Assembly: GCA_035252155.1 (NCBI GenBank)
Contig: DATFDL010000515.1
Coordinates: 1-13,684, forward strand
Reading direction: 5' to 3'
DNA length: 13,684 nucleotides
From: JAICLL01 sp035252155
Lineage (GTDB): Bacteria > Planctomycetota > Planctomycetia > Pirellulales > JAICIG01
Part shown: positions 5,185-12,873 of the stretch, piece by piece
Layout of the letters: each line of letters opens with the position of its first letter
Position numbering within the stretch: position 1 is the stretch's first letter
Made by a program: the position numbers and the translations under genes
Notes under the pieces: generated by a model
Told to the model about the DNA's origin: nothing
The model's database searches: none
Seen by the model: only the letters and a program-made list of their open reading frames with translations

Positions 5185-7293
5185 ATGTTTTCGTTTTCCG
5201 TTCTACCAAGGCGCGCGGCTTGCGTTTCCGTGGCGGCAGCGGGTTTCATCGGGCTGCCGATCGCCTGGGCTGGCACGCTGCTCGGTTGGCTGCAATATGG
5301 AGCGGCCGCGCCGTGGAAGTGGCCGGCGGCAACGCTGACGCTCGGGGTGACATTCGCTTTGCTTTGCCGGTGGCTTAGCGCCGCGGGGCTTCGGCCGGTC
5401 GGCCGTCGAGCACTGCTGATTGCTGCCGCCGTCTGGTTGGCGGCGCATTTCGCCGTTTGGCAGTGGCGGGTCAGCCGATTGGACGACGACCTGCTGATTA
5501 TGCTCTTTTACCTCGCCTCCACCGGCTGGCTGGGCTGGTGCGGCGCGATGTTTTTTTGCCGTCCTCTTTGGCGCGGCCGGCTAAAGGTGCTCGCCGCTTT
5601 GCTGCTGCCGCTAGCGGCGTGGATGATTCTGATCGAAGCTCGAGGCTGCGATGGGTACGGACGCCCATTATTGGCGTGGAGATTCAGTGCCGCGGCCCGA
5701 GCCGCGCCTTCGGAGGATGGCCTTCCAGGCCGTCCAGCGTTGGCGAGACGGGCTGGAAGCCCATCCTACGAAAGGGCAGCGTCGGAGGTGGAGGGCGAAA
5801 ACATATCCGACCAGCCGGCCACGAGGGCCGGGGCTTCCGCGCAACAGGATGCCGCGCCTTCGGAGGATGGCCTTCCAGGCCGTCCAGCGTTGGCGAGACG
5901 GGCTGGAAGCCCATCCTACGAAAACGCAGCGTCGGAGATGAAGGACGGAAATGTATCCGACCAGCCGGCCACAAGGGCCGGGGCTACCGCGAAACATGAT
6001 TACCCGTGCTTTCGCGGGCGTGATGGCCTGGCATCAATCTACGGGGTGCGGCTTGCCCGCGATTGGTCGGCGCGGCCGCCACGCCTCATCTGGCGCGTGA
6101 GCATCGGCCAGGGATGGGGCGGATTTGCCGTCGCCGACGGCCTGGCCTTCACCCAAGAGCAACGAGGCGATTTGGAAGCCGTCGTATGCTACGAACTCGC
6201 CACGGGACGGCAACGCTGGATTCATACCGATGCGGTTTGCTTCCGCAGCCCGACCGCCGGCGATGGCCCGCGCGCGACGCCGGCCATCGGCGGAGCAGAC
6301 GTCTATACGCTGGGCGCCACGGGCATTCTGAACTGCCTTGATGTACGCACCGGCCGGCGGCGCTGGTCGGTCGACGTGTTGGCCGACAACCGGGCGGGCA
6401 ATTTGTTTCACGGCCTGAGCGGTTCGCCTTTGGTGGTTGGCGAAGCTGTGCTAGTGAGCGCCGGCGGCGCGCACGGCCGTTCGTTGGCCGCCTACGACCG
6501 CCGCACGGGCAGCCGACTTTGGAGCGGCGGCGACGATGCGGCGGGCTATGGTTCGCCGCTGCTATGCCGTGTGGCGGGGCAGCGGCAAATCGTCATCCTC
6601 AATCGGCCGGGCCTGACCGCCCATGACCCTCGCACCGGCAAGGTGCTTTGGAGCTTTCCTTGGTCGAACGTTCAAGAGACCAATTGCTCGCAGCCCGTGC
6701 CGCTCGGCGTCGATCGCGTGTTGGTCTCGACCGGTTACGGCAAAGGGAGTGGGCTTCTGGCGGTCCGGCGCACCAACGATCAATGGTCGGCCGAAGCAAT
6801 TTGGACCAGCCCAGGCCTCAAGTGCAAGTTCTGCAGTGCGGTGGTCCGCGCTGGATTTGCGTATGGTCTCGACGACGGCGTGCTGGCGTGCCTGGATCTG
6901 GTCGACGGCCGCCGTCGCTGGCGGGCTGGTCGCTATGGTCATGGACAATTGCTGCTGGTCGACGATTTGTTATTGATTCAAGCCGAATCCGGCGAGGTGG
7001 TCTTGGTGAAGGCCACGCCCGACGAGCACCGCGAGCTGGCGCGGTTCGCGGCGCTGGAAGGAAAAACTTGGAACTATCCGGCACTGGCCGGCACATTGCT
7101 GTTGGTGCGTAATGATCATGAAGCGGCCTGCTACGAATTGCCGCTGCAACAAGACCATGCTTTGTTGGAACGTACTCCGTGCCGTTCCGATAGCGGCGGA
7201 AGCCGCTCAGTAGCTCCGACACTCCGTGGCGGAGATTTGCCGGTCGCCAACGGCGACCGCGATCCCCGTCACGGAGTGCCGGGGCTACTTTGA
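5185..7293 (+). CDS. Membrane-anchored PQQ-like beta-propeller (BamB-like) protein with in-frame repeat insertion
   Basis: Protein of 702 residues. Residues 1-155 contain about five hydrophobic helices (12-34, 47-64, 75-93, 102-122, 135-151). A linker follows, and residues ~273-660 form a PQQ-like beta-propeller, probably periplasmic. Propeller signatures: FRGRDGLASIYG, GWGGFAVADGLAFTQEQRGDLEAVVCYELATGRQRW, GPRATPAIGGADVYTLGATGILNCLD, and repeated D-x-x-TG-x-x-x-W blades. Proteins of this type are common in planctomycetes; they look like BamB relatives or quinoprotein-dehydrogenase-like propellers. I see no catalytic residues that would make it an enzyme. Two features are odd. Residues 173-272 are two tandem 50-residue units matching the intergenic hairpin repeats. 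The last ~40 residues (661-702) are encoded by another palindromic element. The ATG at 5185 has no strong Shine-Dalgarno sequence. Role: scaffold or substrate binding at the envelope, uncertain. Confidence 0.85.
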   Translation: MFSFSVLPRRAACVSVAAAGFIGLPIAWAGTLLGWLQYGAAAPWKWPAATLTLGVTFALLCRWLSAAGLRPVGRRALLIAAAVWLAAHFAVWQWRVSRLDDDLLIMLFYLASTGWLGWCGAMFFCRPLWRGRLKVLAALLLPLAAWMILIEARGCDGYGRPLLAWRFSAAARAAPSEDGLPGRPALARRAGSPSYERAASEVEGENISDQPATRAGASAQQDAAPSEDGLPGRPALARRAGSPSYENAASEMKDGNVSDQPATRAGATAKHDYPCFRGRDGLASIYGVRLARDWSARPPRLIWRVSIGQGWGGFAVADGLAFTQEQRGDLEAVVCYELATGRQRWIHTDAVCFRSPTAGDGPRATPAIGGADVYTLGATGILNCLDVRTGRRRWSVDVLADNRAGNLFHGLSGSPLVVGEAVLVSAGGAHGRSLAAYDRRTGSRLWSGGDDAAGYGSPLLCRVAGQRQIVILNRPGLTAHDPRTGKVLWSFPWSNVQETNCSQPVPLGVDRVLVSTGYGKGSGLLAVRRTNDQWSAEAIWTSPGLKCKFCSAVVRAGFAYGLDDGVLACLDLVDGRRRWRAGRYGHGQLLLVDDLLLIQAESGEVVLVKATPDEHRELARFAALEGKTWNYPALAGTLLLVRNDHEAACYELPLQQDHALLERTPCRSDSGGSRSVAPTLRGGDLPVANGDRDPRHGVPGLL
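5701..5850 (+). repeat. 150-base in-gene repeat unit A (hairpin-bearing)
   Basis: First of two tandem units inside the beta-propeller gene, encoding residues 173-222 (begins AAPSEDGLPGRPALARRAGS). It contains an inverted pair: 5715-5734 and 5747-5766 match at 18 of 20 positions around a 12-base loop. Each arm is also a small hairpin (GGCCT/AGGCC or GGGCT/AGCCC). The arms match the intergenic hairpins at 2570-2589 and 2625-2644. At 150 bases, a multiple of three, the unit adds exactly 50 codons. Confidence 0.9.
5851..6000 (+). repeat. 150-base in-gene repeat unit B (hairpin-bearing)
   Basis: Second tandem unit, residues 223-272. The first 60 bases are identical to unit A; the remaining 90 differ at about 12 positions, giving 138 of 150 overall and 41 of 50 residues. 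Hairpin arms are at 5865-5884 and 5897-5916. All differences lie outside the hairpin segment, so the palindrome is the best-conserved part. Confidence 0.9.
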
Positions 7294-7355
7294 CGCGGTA
7301 GCGCCCCCCGTGTCCTGTTCGCCCTACGCGGAACGGCACGGAGTCCGTTCCCTAC
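7167..7355. repeat. Nested palindromic element, copy 3, split by another palindrome
   Basis: The arms 7167-7189 and 7329-7355 are the same sequence as the inner arms of copies 1 and 2, and pair with each other at 22 of 23 positions. The 32-base middle of the other copies is absent. In its place is a longer stretch holding a different palindrome (7211-7287, separate entry). The left arm and the nested palindrome lie within the 3' end of the beta-propeller gene. The right arm ends 39 bases before the ATG of the oxidoreductase gene. Confidence 0.75.
7211..7287. repeat. Palindrome nested inside copy 3
   Basis: Outer arms 7211-7235 (TAGCTCCGACACTCCGTGGC...) and 7263-7287 (ending GGAGTGCCGGGGCTA) are mostly complementary inverted. 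At the centre CGGTCGCC-AAC-GGCGACCG (7241-7259) is a perfect hairpin. The central TCGCC-N3-GGCGA module recurs at 12982-12994 inside a different twin hairpin. The element encodes most of the C-terminal tail of the propeller protein and ends just before its TGA. Confidence 0.7.
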
Positions 7356-7394
7356 CGAGGTCGCACGACGAATCAACTCAAGTGGATTTGAACC

Positions 7395-8705
7395 ATGAAG
7401 CCCCCAAGCATTAACCGTCGCCAACTTATCAAAACCGCCGCGGCTACGTCGCTGACCGCGGGCATCGGCGCGACGTGGTTTTCGATCACGCGAGATCCCA
7501 TCCGCCTGGGACTCGTCGGCGCGGGTGGGCGCGGGCGGCAACTCGCCCGAACGGCCCGCTGGACCCGGCTGCATCGCCGCTGTGGAGAGATGGTGGCCGT
7601 CTGCGACGTCAACCGCCGCCGCGCCGAACAGGTGCGCGACGAGTCATGCCCGTGGGCGGCGCTGCACGAGCATTACCAAGAAGTTCTCGACCGCGACGAC
7701 ATCGAGGCGGTGCTCGTGGCCACGCCCGACCATTGGCACACGGCGATCACGTTGGCCGCCCTGCGGGCCGGCAAAGCGGTCTATTGCGAAAAACCGCTCA
7801 CGCTCACCGTGGCCGAAGGCAAGCTGCTGGTGGCCGCCGTCGAGCATACCCGCGGCGTGGTGCAAGTGGGCACTCAGCAGCGCAGCGACTGGCGGTTTCG
7901 CACAGCCTGCGAGCTGGTGCGAAACGGCCGCCTGGGCAATTTGCGGCGCATCGAAGTGACGCTGCCCAGTAGCTCGCTACCGACCACATCGAGTGGCGGA
8001 CCGTTCACCCCGTCGCCTGTGCCCAACGATCTGAATTGGGACCTTTGGCTTGGACAGGCGCCCTGGGCGGAGTTTTGCAAGCAGCGCTATGACCCATTCC
8101 GCTGGTGGTTTGAATACAGCGGGGGCTTTATGACCGATTGGGGCGCGCACCATCTGGACATCGTCCATCGAGCGCTCGGCGTCGAAGATTCCGGACCGCA
8201 GCGCATCGACGGGCGGGCCGAACTGCCCGACGTGCCGAACGGCTACAACACGCCGCGGCGATTTACCGTCGACCTCACATACCCTGGCGGCATTCCAGTT
8301 CGCGTCCGGCTGAGCGAGCGCGAGAACGGCATCTTGTTCGAGGGCGACGAAGGCCGCATCTTCGTCAACCGCGGCCGATTGACCGGCGGGCCAGTCGAGC
8401 AGCTTGCCCGCCGCCCATTGTCGGCGGAAGCTCTCCGGCTCGACAATGACACGAAACACTGGGGAACTGCCACTTACATTCACTTGCTGGAGTTCTTTGA
8501 CTGCATTCGCACCGGCAAGCGCCCGATCTCCGACGTGGCCAGCCAGCACCGCACGGCCACGGCCTGTCATTTGGCGAACCTTTCGATGCGATTGGGACGG
8601 CCGATCCGATGGGATCCGGCATCAGAGCGATGCCCGGACGATGCCGCGGCCGATGCGCTGCTTGAACGCCCACAACGAGCGCCGTATCTCGTCGCCCCAC
8701 TTTAG
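7395..8705 (+). CDS. Tat-exported Gfo/Idh/MocA-family oxidoreductase
   Basis: NAD(P)-dependent oxidoreductase of the Gfo/Idh/MocA family, 436 residues; such enzymes usually oxidise or epimerise sugars, inositols or their derivatives. The N-terminus NRRQLIKTAAATSLTAGIGA (7-26) is a twin-arginine signal, so the protein is probably exported folded with its cofactor. The Rossmann fold shows the nucleotide-binding motif GLVGAGGRGRQL (39-50) and VCDVNRRRAEQV (69-80). The family's active-site lysine lies in CEKPLT (131-136), and the TDWGAHHLDIVH segment (247-258) supplies His/Asp residues typical of the catalytic face. This exported subtype with GFMTDWGAHHLDI is abundant in planctomycetes. The substrate cannot be predicted. 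It starts 101 bases after the propeller gene on the same strand, so co-transcription is possible. ATG 7395 is set by the Tat signal. Confidence 0.93.
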   Translation: MKPPSINRRQLIKTAAATSLTAGIGATWFSITRDPIRLGLVGAGGRGRQLARTARWTRLHRRCGEMVAVCDVNRRRAEQVRDESCPWAALHEHYQEVLDRDDIEAVLVATPDHWHTAITLAALRAGKAVYCEKPLTLTVAEGKLLVAAVEHTRGVVQVGTQQRSDWRFRTACELVRNGRLGNLRRIEVTLPSSSLPTTSSGGPFTPSPVPNDLNWDLWLGQAPWAEFCKQRYDPFRWWFEYSGGFMTDWGAHHLDIVHRALGVEDSGPQRIDGRAELPDVPNGYNTPRRFTVDLTYPGGIPVRVRLSERENGILFEGDEGRIFVNRGRLTGGPVEQLARRPLSAEALRLDNDTKHWGTATYIHLLEFFDCIRTGKRPISDVASQHRTATACHLANLSMRLGRPIRWDPASERCPDDAAADALLERPQRAPYLVAPL

Positions 8706-8880
8706 AAGACAAAAAGGCGTGTAGGGTGGCCCGAGTGAAACGAGTCCCACCATTCGGTTCACATGTTCTGCGGGTCTCACGCGTGGAACGGTGGCTTCAA
8801 GTCTGCCGCGCTGCGCAACCGTTGCCGTCCGCCAACCGTTTCATCGCGCTGGGCACAACAGGGCGCGAGAGCCGTTCTCG
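8706..8880. other. Convergent intergenic gap with repeat-like sequence
   Basis: Between the convergent ends of the oxidoreductase and Uma2 genes. It begins with a GTAGGGTGG ... CCCACC stretch (8721-8751) containing CGAGT-GAAA-CGAGT. CCACC at 8747-8751 could also pair with the GGTGG near 8790. It resembles a dispersed repeat, but there is no second copy in this window to prove it. I see no hairpin plus T-run. Confidence 0.35.
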
Positions 8881-9570
8881 TCACGCTTGCGCCGGACCCC
8901 GCAGCCGCTCGACAAACGCGGCATGCTCGGGCGTGGCGATTCCGCGCTCGACGACATCTAACATTTGGCGAGCGTCGCCGGCCAGCAAGGCGGCTGCATC
9001 GAGCCACAACCCCGGGAACACTTTTGAGCGATAGATGCCGTCTTCGTCCGCCGGCAGCGGAACAAAACGGCCGAGTTCGAGCGCGAACCAACGCACCTCT
9101 CGCTCTTTCAGCACCACGACCACGTACTCGCGAACGCCTTCTTGCCGATAAGTATCATACTTTGCGTGCAGGTCGTAGGAGATGCTGCTCGAGGCAACCT
9201 CGACAATGAGTTCCGGGGCACCGGCTAAATAACCGTCTTCATCGCGCGTCTGGCCGCCGTGGTCGGGCTTGATGATCAACATCGCATCCGGTTGCGGCTC
9301 GTCGTCGGGCGGCAGAAGGGCGGTCGTGTTGTCGAACATGTCCGTGCCCGGCGTCGCCGCGTGATAGGCCATTAACCAGCCCATCACCAGTCCATGAGTC
9401 TTGCCGTGGTTCGGCCGCAGAGGTGAAGGCACGATGACGGTTCCTTGAATCAATTCCGCTTTGAAATTCCCCGGCATCTCTTCATAGAGCCTATGAAACG
9501 TGGGCTGGTCGAGCCGATCGCCCGTTTCCAACCGAGGCGTTTCAGGGTAGGGCGTCAAGGGTCGAAGCAT
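8881..9570 (-). CDS. Uma2-family (DUF820) PD-(D/E)XK nuclease-like protein
   Basis: Protein of 229 residues of the Uma2 / DUF820 family, which has the PD-(D/E)XK restriction-endonuclease fold; the in vivo role of the family is not established. The typical elements occur in order: Glu39 in KAELIQGTVI, conserved Asp95 in QPDAMLII, Glu120 and Glu124 in PELIVEVASSS, and Lys137 in LHAKYDTYRQEGVREYVVV. The last block is the most characteristic of the family. The predicted nuclease residues are intact. Some 35 residues follow the fold. Such genes are present in many copies in planctomycete and cyanobacterial genomes and are often isolated. Here it is last of three minus-strand genes, 65 bases after the PhyH gene. 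ATG 9570 has only a weak GAGAG upstream. Confidence 0.92.
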   Translation of the reverse strand: MLRPLTPYPETPRLETGDRLDQPTFHRLYEEMPGNFKAELIQGTVIVPSPLRPNHGKTHGLVMGWLMAYHAATPGTDMFDNTTALLPPDDEPQPDAMLIIKPDHGGQTRDEDGYLAGAPELIVEVASSSISYDLHAKYDTYRQEGVREYVVVVLKEREVRWFALELGRFVPLPADEDGIYRSKVFPGLWLDAAALLAGDARQMLDVVERGIATPEHAAFVERLRGPAQA

Positions 9571-9635
9571 GACGGCTCTCGTTCAAGCAAGGATTTCACG
9601 TGCTCCGTCATTGTACCGCGCACCAAGCCGGTGTG

Positions 9636-10412
9636 CTATTTCAGGAACCCGCTCCGCACCGCGTACTGGCTCGAGATTTCGTCGTTCAAGGGATCGTCCA
9701 AGGCCAACAACGCGCGCAGCTCGCTGGGCAGCGCCGCTTGCAGTTCGGCGTCAAGCAACTGCTTTTGATATTGCTGCTGGGGTTTGTCGCGGCGGCAGTA
9801 AAACGCATGCACGGCCCTCCGCGGATGGGCGGTCCGGTTGGCCAATCCGCCGTGCCAGAGATGAGCGTTCATCACAATCACCGATCCCGCCGCGCCGGTG
9901 ATGACGCACTGCCGCGGATGATCGGCAAGCGGATCTGCCAGCACATCGCGCGGCAGTCGGTCGCCGCGATGCGAGCCGGGCACCACGCGCAACGCGCCGT
10001 TCTGCTCGGTGAAATCGTCGAGCATCCAGACCGTGTTACAGACCCACGCGCCGCGCTCGTCGGGCAAGGCGCTCATGTCGCAATGCAGCGGCTGCGGCGC
10101 GTCGCCATGCGGGTTTGCCGAGCGGGCATTCAAGCTGCTCAACTTCACGCTGCCGCCCAGCACGTGCTCGACCAGCGGCAAAACGGCCGGGTGAACAATG
10201 ATCTCGCGAAAGACAGGGCCTTTGTTCACCAGATTGGCCAACCGCCGGGCGCCAGGTTCGATTTTGAACTCGCGCCCCGCGGCCTCGCCCTCGATGACGA
10301 ATAACTGCTCGACCCGCTCGCGTAGTCTGCCCAGCAAGCCGGCGTCCATCACGCCCGGCAAGAGCACATAGCCGAGGTCATCGAGTTGTCGGCGGGCTTC
10401 AGTGTCGGTCAT
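9636..10412 (-). CDS. Phytanoyl-CoA dioxygenase (PhyH) family Fe(II)/2-oxoglutarate oxygenase
   Basis: Protein of 258 residues, cytoplasmic, of the PhyH family of Fe(II)/2-oxoglutarate-dependent dioxygenases; substrates range from acyl-CoAs to small amines and natural products. The N-terminal DDLGYVLLPGVMD is the usual family opening. The iron ligands are visible as His110-x-Asp112 (PLHCDMSALPDERGAWVCN) and a distal His, most likely His187 in MNAHLWHGGLANRTAHPRRA. An Arg just beyond it (193 or 198/199) would bind 2-oxoglutarate. VWMLDDFTEQNGALRVVPGSHRGDRLP (128-154) is also typical. The open frame extends upstream to 10958, but that part is a shifted reading of the glucoamylase gene, so ATG 10412 is chosen. 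It lies 58 bases after the glucoamylase stop. The substrate is unknown and a link to starch metabolism is not obvious. Confidence 0.92.
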   Translation of the reverse strand: MTDTEARRQLDDLGYVLLPGVMDAGLLGRLRERVEQLFVIEGEAAGREFKIEPGARRLANLVNKGPVFREIIVHPAVLPLVEHVLGGSVKLSSLNARSANPHGDAPQPLHCDMSALPDERGAWVCNTVWMLDDFTEQNGALRVVPGSHRGDRLPRDVLADPLADHPRQCVITGAAGSVIVMNAHLWHGGLANRTAHPRRAVHAFYCRRDKPQQQYQKQLLDAELQAALPSELRALLALDDPLNDEISSQYAVRSGFLK

Positions 10413-10470
10413 GCAATGCAGTATGACGCATCGGAACCGACGCTGCCACGCCCGGAGCTGAGACGGTGGC

Positions 10471-12873
10471 TTACTCGACCACGACCCCGAAATTCGCCCC
10501 TTCCCACCGGTCGGCCTGGGGCCAATAAAAGGTGAAATCGATCCGCGCGCCGGCGGGCAGCTTGGCCGTGGGTAGGTCGACGTAATAGACACCCAGAGTA
10601 GTATCAGTGGTCGAGGCGTCGTGCGTCGTTTGCCAGCCGTCGGTGCTCCAATGCACACGGGCGGGCGCGAGCGTTTCGATGCGCAGCGTCTTGCCGGCCG
10701 ACATCGCCCGGCACTTGTGGTTGAACCGCCACGAGGCGTGCGGCGAGGGATGCTGGTCGCGCAAGTAACGATCGACCGTCTGCGGCGGCATATCGAACAC
10801 CCGCCCGTCGCGGATCGACCGCAAGAGCTTGATGTGCTCGGCATGGGCCCAAACCAGCGGCATGGCCGAGCCGGCCGGTTTGCCGAGAAAGAGCTCGGCT
10901 TGGGGGATGTCGTCGACGTCCCACACCTGCTCGGGCAGCAGGCCGCCGCAATTGGCAAATTCTTCGAGGGTGCGAAGCAGCCGCTCGGCTTCGTCGCGCC
11001 GGCCCGCGGCCAACTCGTAGTGGCCGCGCTCGCCCGTCAGCAGCGGCCAGGCGCGGCCCACGCCGGTACCATCGAACGGCCGCCCGTCGGCGTGCTCGCC
11101 ATAGCCGTCGAGGTTGTAGCGATACCAGCAGGGGCCGGGTGGTAAGTCGACCTTCAGCACGGCGTCGATCACCTTGACGGTGTTGACGATCCGCGGGTCG
11201 TCGGCCGCACGCAGGCCGAACCGCACCAGAGCCAGCGCATCGGGGCTGACCAGGTCGCCGGCCGGTTCCGTCGACTCGTTCGCCGGCCGGTTCTTGACCA
11301 CCACATAGCCTTTGACCGGCTTAGTGGCGTCGGGCGTGTCGGGGGCGATTCGCACATAATAGCCCTCGACGCCCACACGCCGTGACAACTCGGTATCGAC
11401 CGCGTACATCCAGTCGTCGAGGCTCGAATGCCACAGGTCGGCCGTCTCGCGCAGATACTGGGCCTCGCCGTGCTCTCCGTGCGCTTCGGCCATTTCCGCC
11501 GCGACCAACAGCGCCGCGATCTCGGCCGCCACCGTGAACGGGCTATAGCCGGGGTCTTCTTCCCAGCGGTCTTGCTGAGTGACCGGTCCGTTGCGCACCA
11601 GGTAAGCGGCCGCGTGCCGCACCATGGTATACAGTGAAGCGCGCTCCGCGTCGCCGAGCATTTTTTCGCGCCAGGCCAGGTCGACCAGCAAGATCGGCAG
11701 GGCGGCCTCGTCCATCTGAATGCCGTCCCAATAAGGACTGCCGTCGAGCCACATATTTTGGCCCCAATGCCCGTCGGCCTCTTGAGTGACCTGCAGATAG
11801 CGCAGCACACGGCAGGCCACCTCGGCGCCGCCCGCGGCCATCAGCCCGCCGGCCGATTCAACCAGGTCGCGCGGCCACACCAGGTGATAGCCGCCCAGAT
11901 CGTTGTCTCCCTTGGAAAATCCCCAGGGAATCGACATGCTGGCCACCAGGCCGCCGGGAAAGTTTTTGGCCTCATGCGTGCGGATGACCGCCGTGCCGGC
12001 GCGGTAGACGTTCTGGCCGTGAACGTGCCCGTCGTCCAGCGGCAACAGCGTGCTCTGCCACTGCTGCCAGTCGCGCACATAGCGGTCCTTCGAGCGGTCG
12101 AAGCCGTCGAGCATGCTCGAAATGGCGCGATGCCCGGCTTCGTTGGCGTTGTGCCCGAAGCCCAGCGCGAGCACGAACTCTCCACCGCAGGCCGCCAGGT
12201 CGATTTGCCCGGTGAGCGCGACGTTGCCATGCTCGGCCCGCTCGTAGCGCCAGGCGAGCCATTTGTGCCGCTCCAGATCTTGCCAACCGTCGGACGTGCC
12301 GACGTATCCCGCCGACCGCGCCAACCACGGCGTCGAGCAGCAGAGCGCCAAGGCCACGTCGCTATCGGCGGCGAATAGCACGGGCACGCCTTTATAGTCG
12401 CCCACCCAGGCGGTATTGTCGGCGCCTTGGTTGCCCAGGTGGGGCGAGAGAAGCACGAACAATTGGTAGTGGTCGAGCTTGCCTTGCCGCGGAATAAACC
12501 GCACGCGTTGTAAGAGCACCGGCCGCCGCGGATCGGTGAGCAGCTCTTTTTCGATCGTGTAGCGGCCTTCGCGGCAGGTGTTGGTGATCTTGTAGGCCGG
12601 CACGCCGTCGGCCAGATATTCGACCTGCGAGTCGGCGTCGCGTTTCTCTTCTGAGAAGAAATGCTTTCCGTCGGTGACGATCAGCCCCATATCGCGCGTG
12701 CAGGCCAGATCGACGCGCGGGTAATAGACTTCGTTGACGATGCCGTGGCTGTGCGTGAACCAAAGCGGGCTGCCGGTGCCCAGTGCCGTGCCGACGCCTT
12801 CTTTGGCGCTGGAGGTCCAGCGGGGCGGCATGCCCGGAGCACCGGGAGCGTGTTGAGCGGTGGGGTCGAGCAT
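10471..12873 (-). CDS. GH15 glucoamylase / glucodextranase-like glycoside hydrolase
   Basis: Glycoside hydrolase family 15 enzyme of 800 residues, predicted to release glucose from the non-reducing ends of starch, glycogen, maltodextrin or related alpha-glucans by inversion. Residues ~15-270 form the N-terminal beta-sandwich of bacterial GH15 (RWTSSAKEGVGTAL, WFTHSHGIVNEVYYPRVDLACTRDMGLIVTDGK). Residues ~285-690 are the (alpha/alpha)6 barrel with GGYHLVWPRDLVESAGG (327-343). The general acid is in RWEEDPGYSPF (Glu438 or Glu439), and the general base is Glu648 in LLPEQVWD. The C-terminal ~75 residues (HWSTDGWQTTHDAS ... FTFYWPQADRWEGANFGVVVE) look like a small beta-sandwich, possibly glucan-binding. 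There is no signal peptide, so it is probably cytoplasmic. ATG 12873 is chosen because the frame further upstream (to 13023) reads through tandem heptamers and a palindrome. First of a possible three-gene transcript. Confidence 0.95.
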   Translation of the reverse strand: MLDPTAQHAPGAPGMPPRWTSSAKEGVGTALGTGSPLWFTHSHGIVNEVYYPRVDLACTRDMGLIVTDGKHFFSEEKRDADSQVEYLADGVPAYKITNTCREGRYTIEKELLTDPRRPVLLQRVRFIPRQGKLDHYQLFVLLSPHLGNQGADNTAWVGDYKGVPVLFAADSDVALALCCSTPWLARSAGYVGTSDGWQDLERHKWLAWRYERAEHGNVALTGQIDLAACGGEFVLALGFGHNANEAGHRAISSMLDGFDRSKDRYVRDWQQWQSTLLPLDDGHVHGQNVYRAGTAVIRTHEAKNFPGGLVASMSIPWGFSKGDNDLGGYHLVWPRDLVESAGGLMAAGGAEVACRVLRYLQVTQEADGHWGQNMWLDGSPYWDGIQMDEAALPILLVDLAWREKMLGDAERASLYTMVRHAAAYLVRNGPVTQQDRWEEDPGYSPFTVAAEIAALLVAAEMAEAHGEHGEAQYLRETADLWHSSLDDWMYAVDTELSRRVGVEGYYVRIAPDTPDATKPVKGYVVVKNRPANESTEPAGDLVSPDALALVRFGLRAADDPRIVNTVKVIDAVLKVDLPPGPCWYRYNLDGYGEHADGRPFDGTGVGRAWPLLTGERGHYELAAGRRDEAERLLRTLEEFANCGGLLPEQVWDVDDIPQAELFLGKPAGSAMPLVWAHAEHIKLLRSIRDGRVFDMPPQTVDRYLRDQHPSPHASWRFNHKCRAMSAGKTLRIETLAPARVHWSTDGWQTTHDASTTDTTLGVYYVDLPTAKLPAGARIDFTFYWPQADRWEGANFGVVVE

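Noticed and set aside
5457..5999. Overlapping frames on both strands across the in-gene repeats
   Set aside because: They exist because the repeat lacks stops in five frames; only the 5185-7293 frame continues into a recognisable domain.
9600..10304. Plus-strand 234-residue frame antisense to the PhyH gene
   Set aside because: Antisense shadow of a gene with intact catalytic motifs; no domain of its own.
10413..10958. N-terminal extension of the PhyH gene to 10958 (440-residue frame)
   Set aside because: The added 182 residues are an alternative-frame reading of the glucoamylase gene on the same strand and have no domain; the PhyH fold starts at the ATG at 10412.
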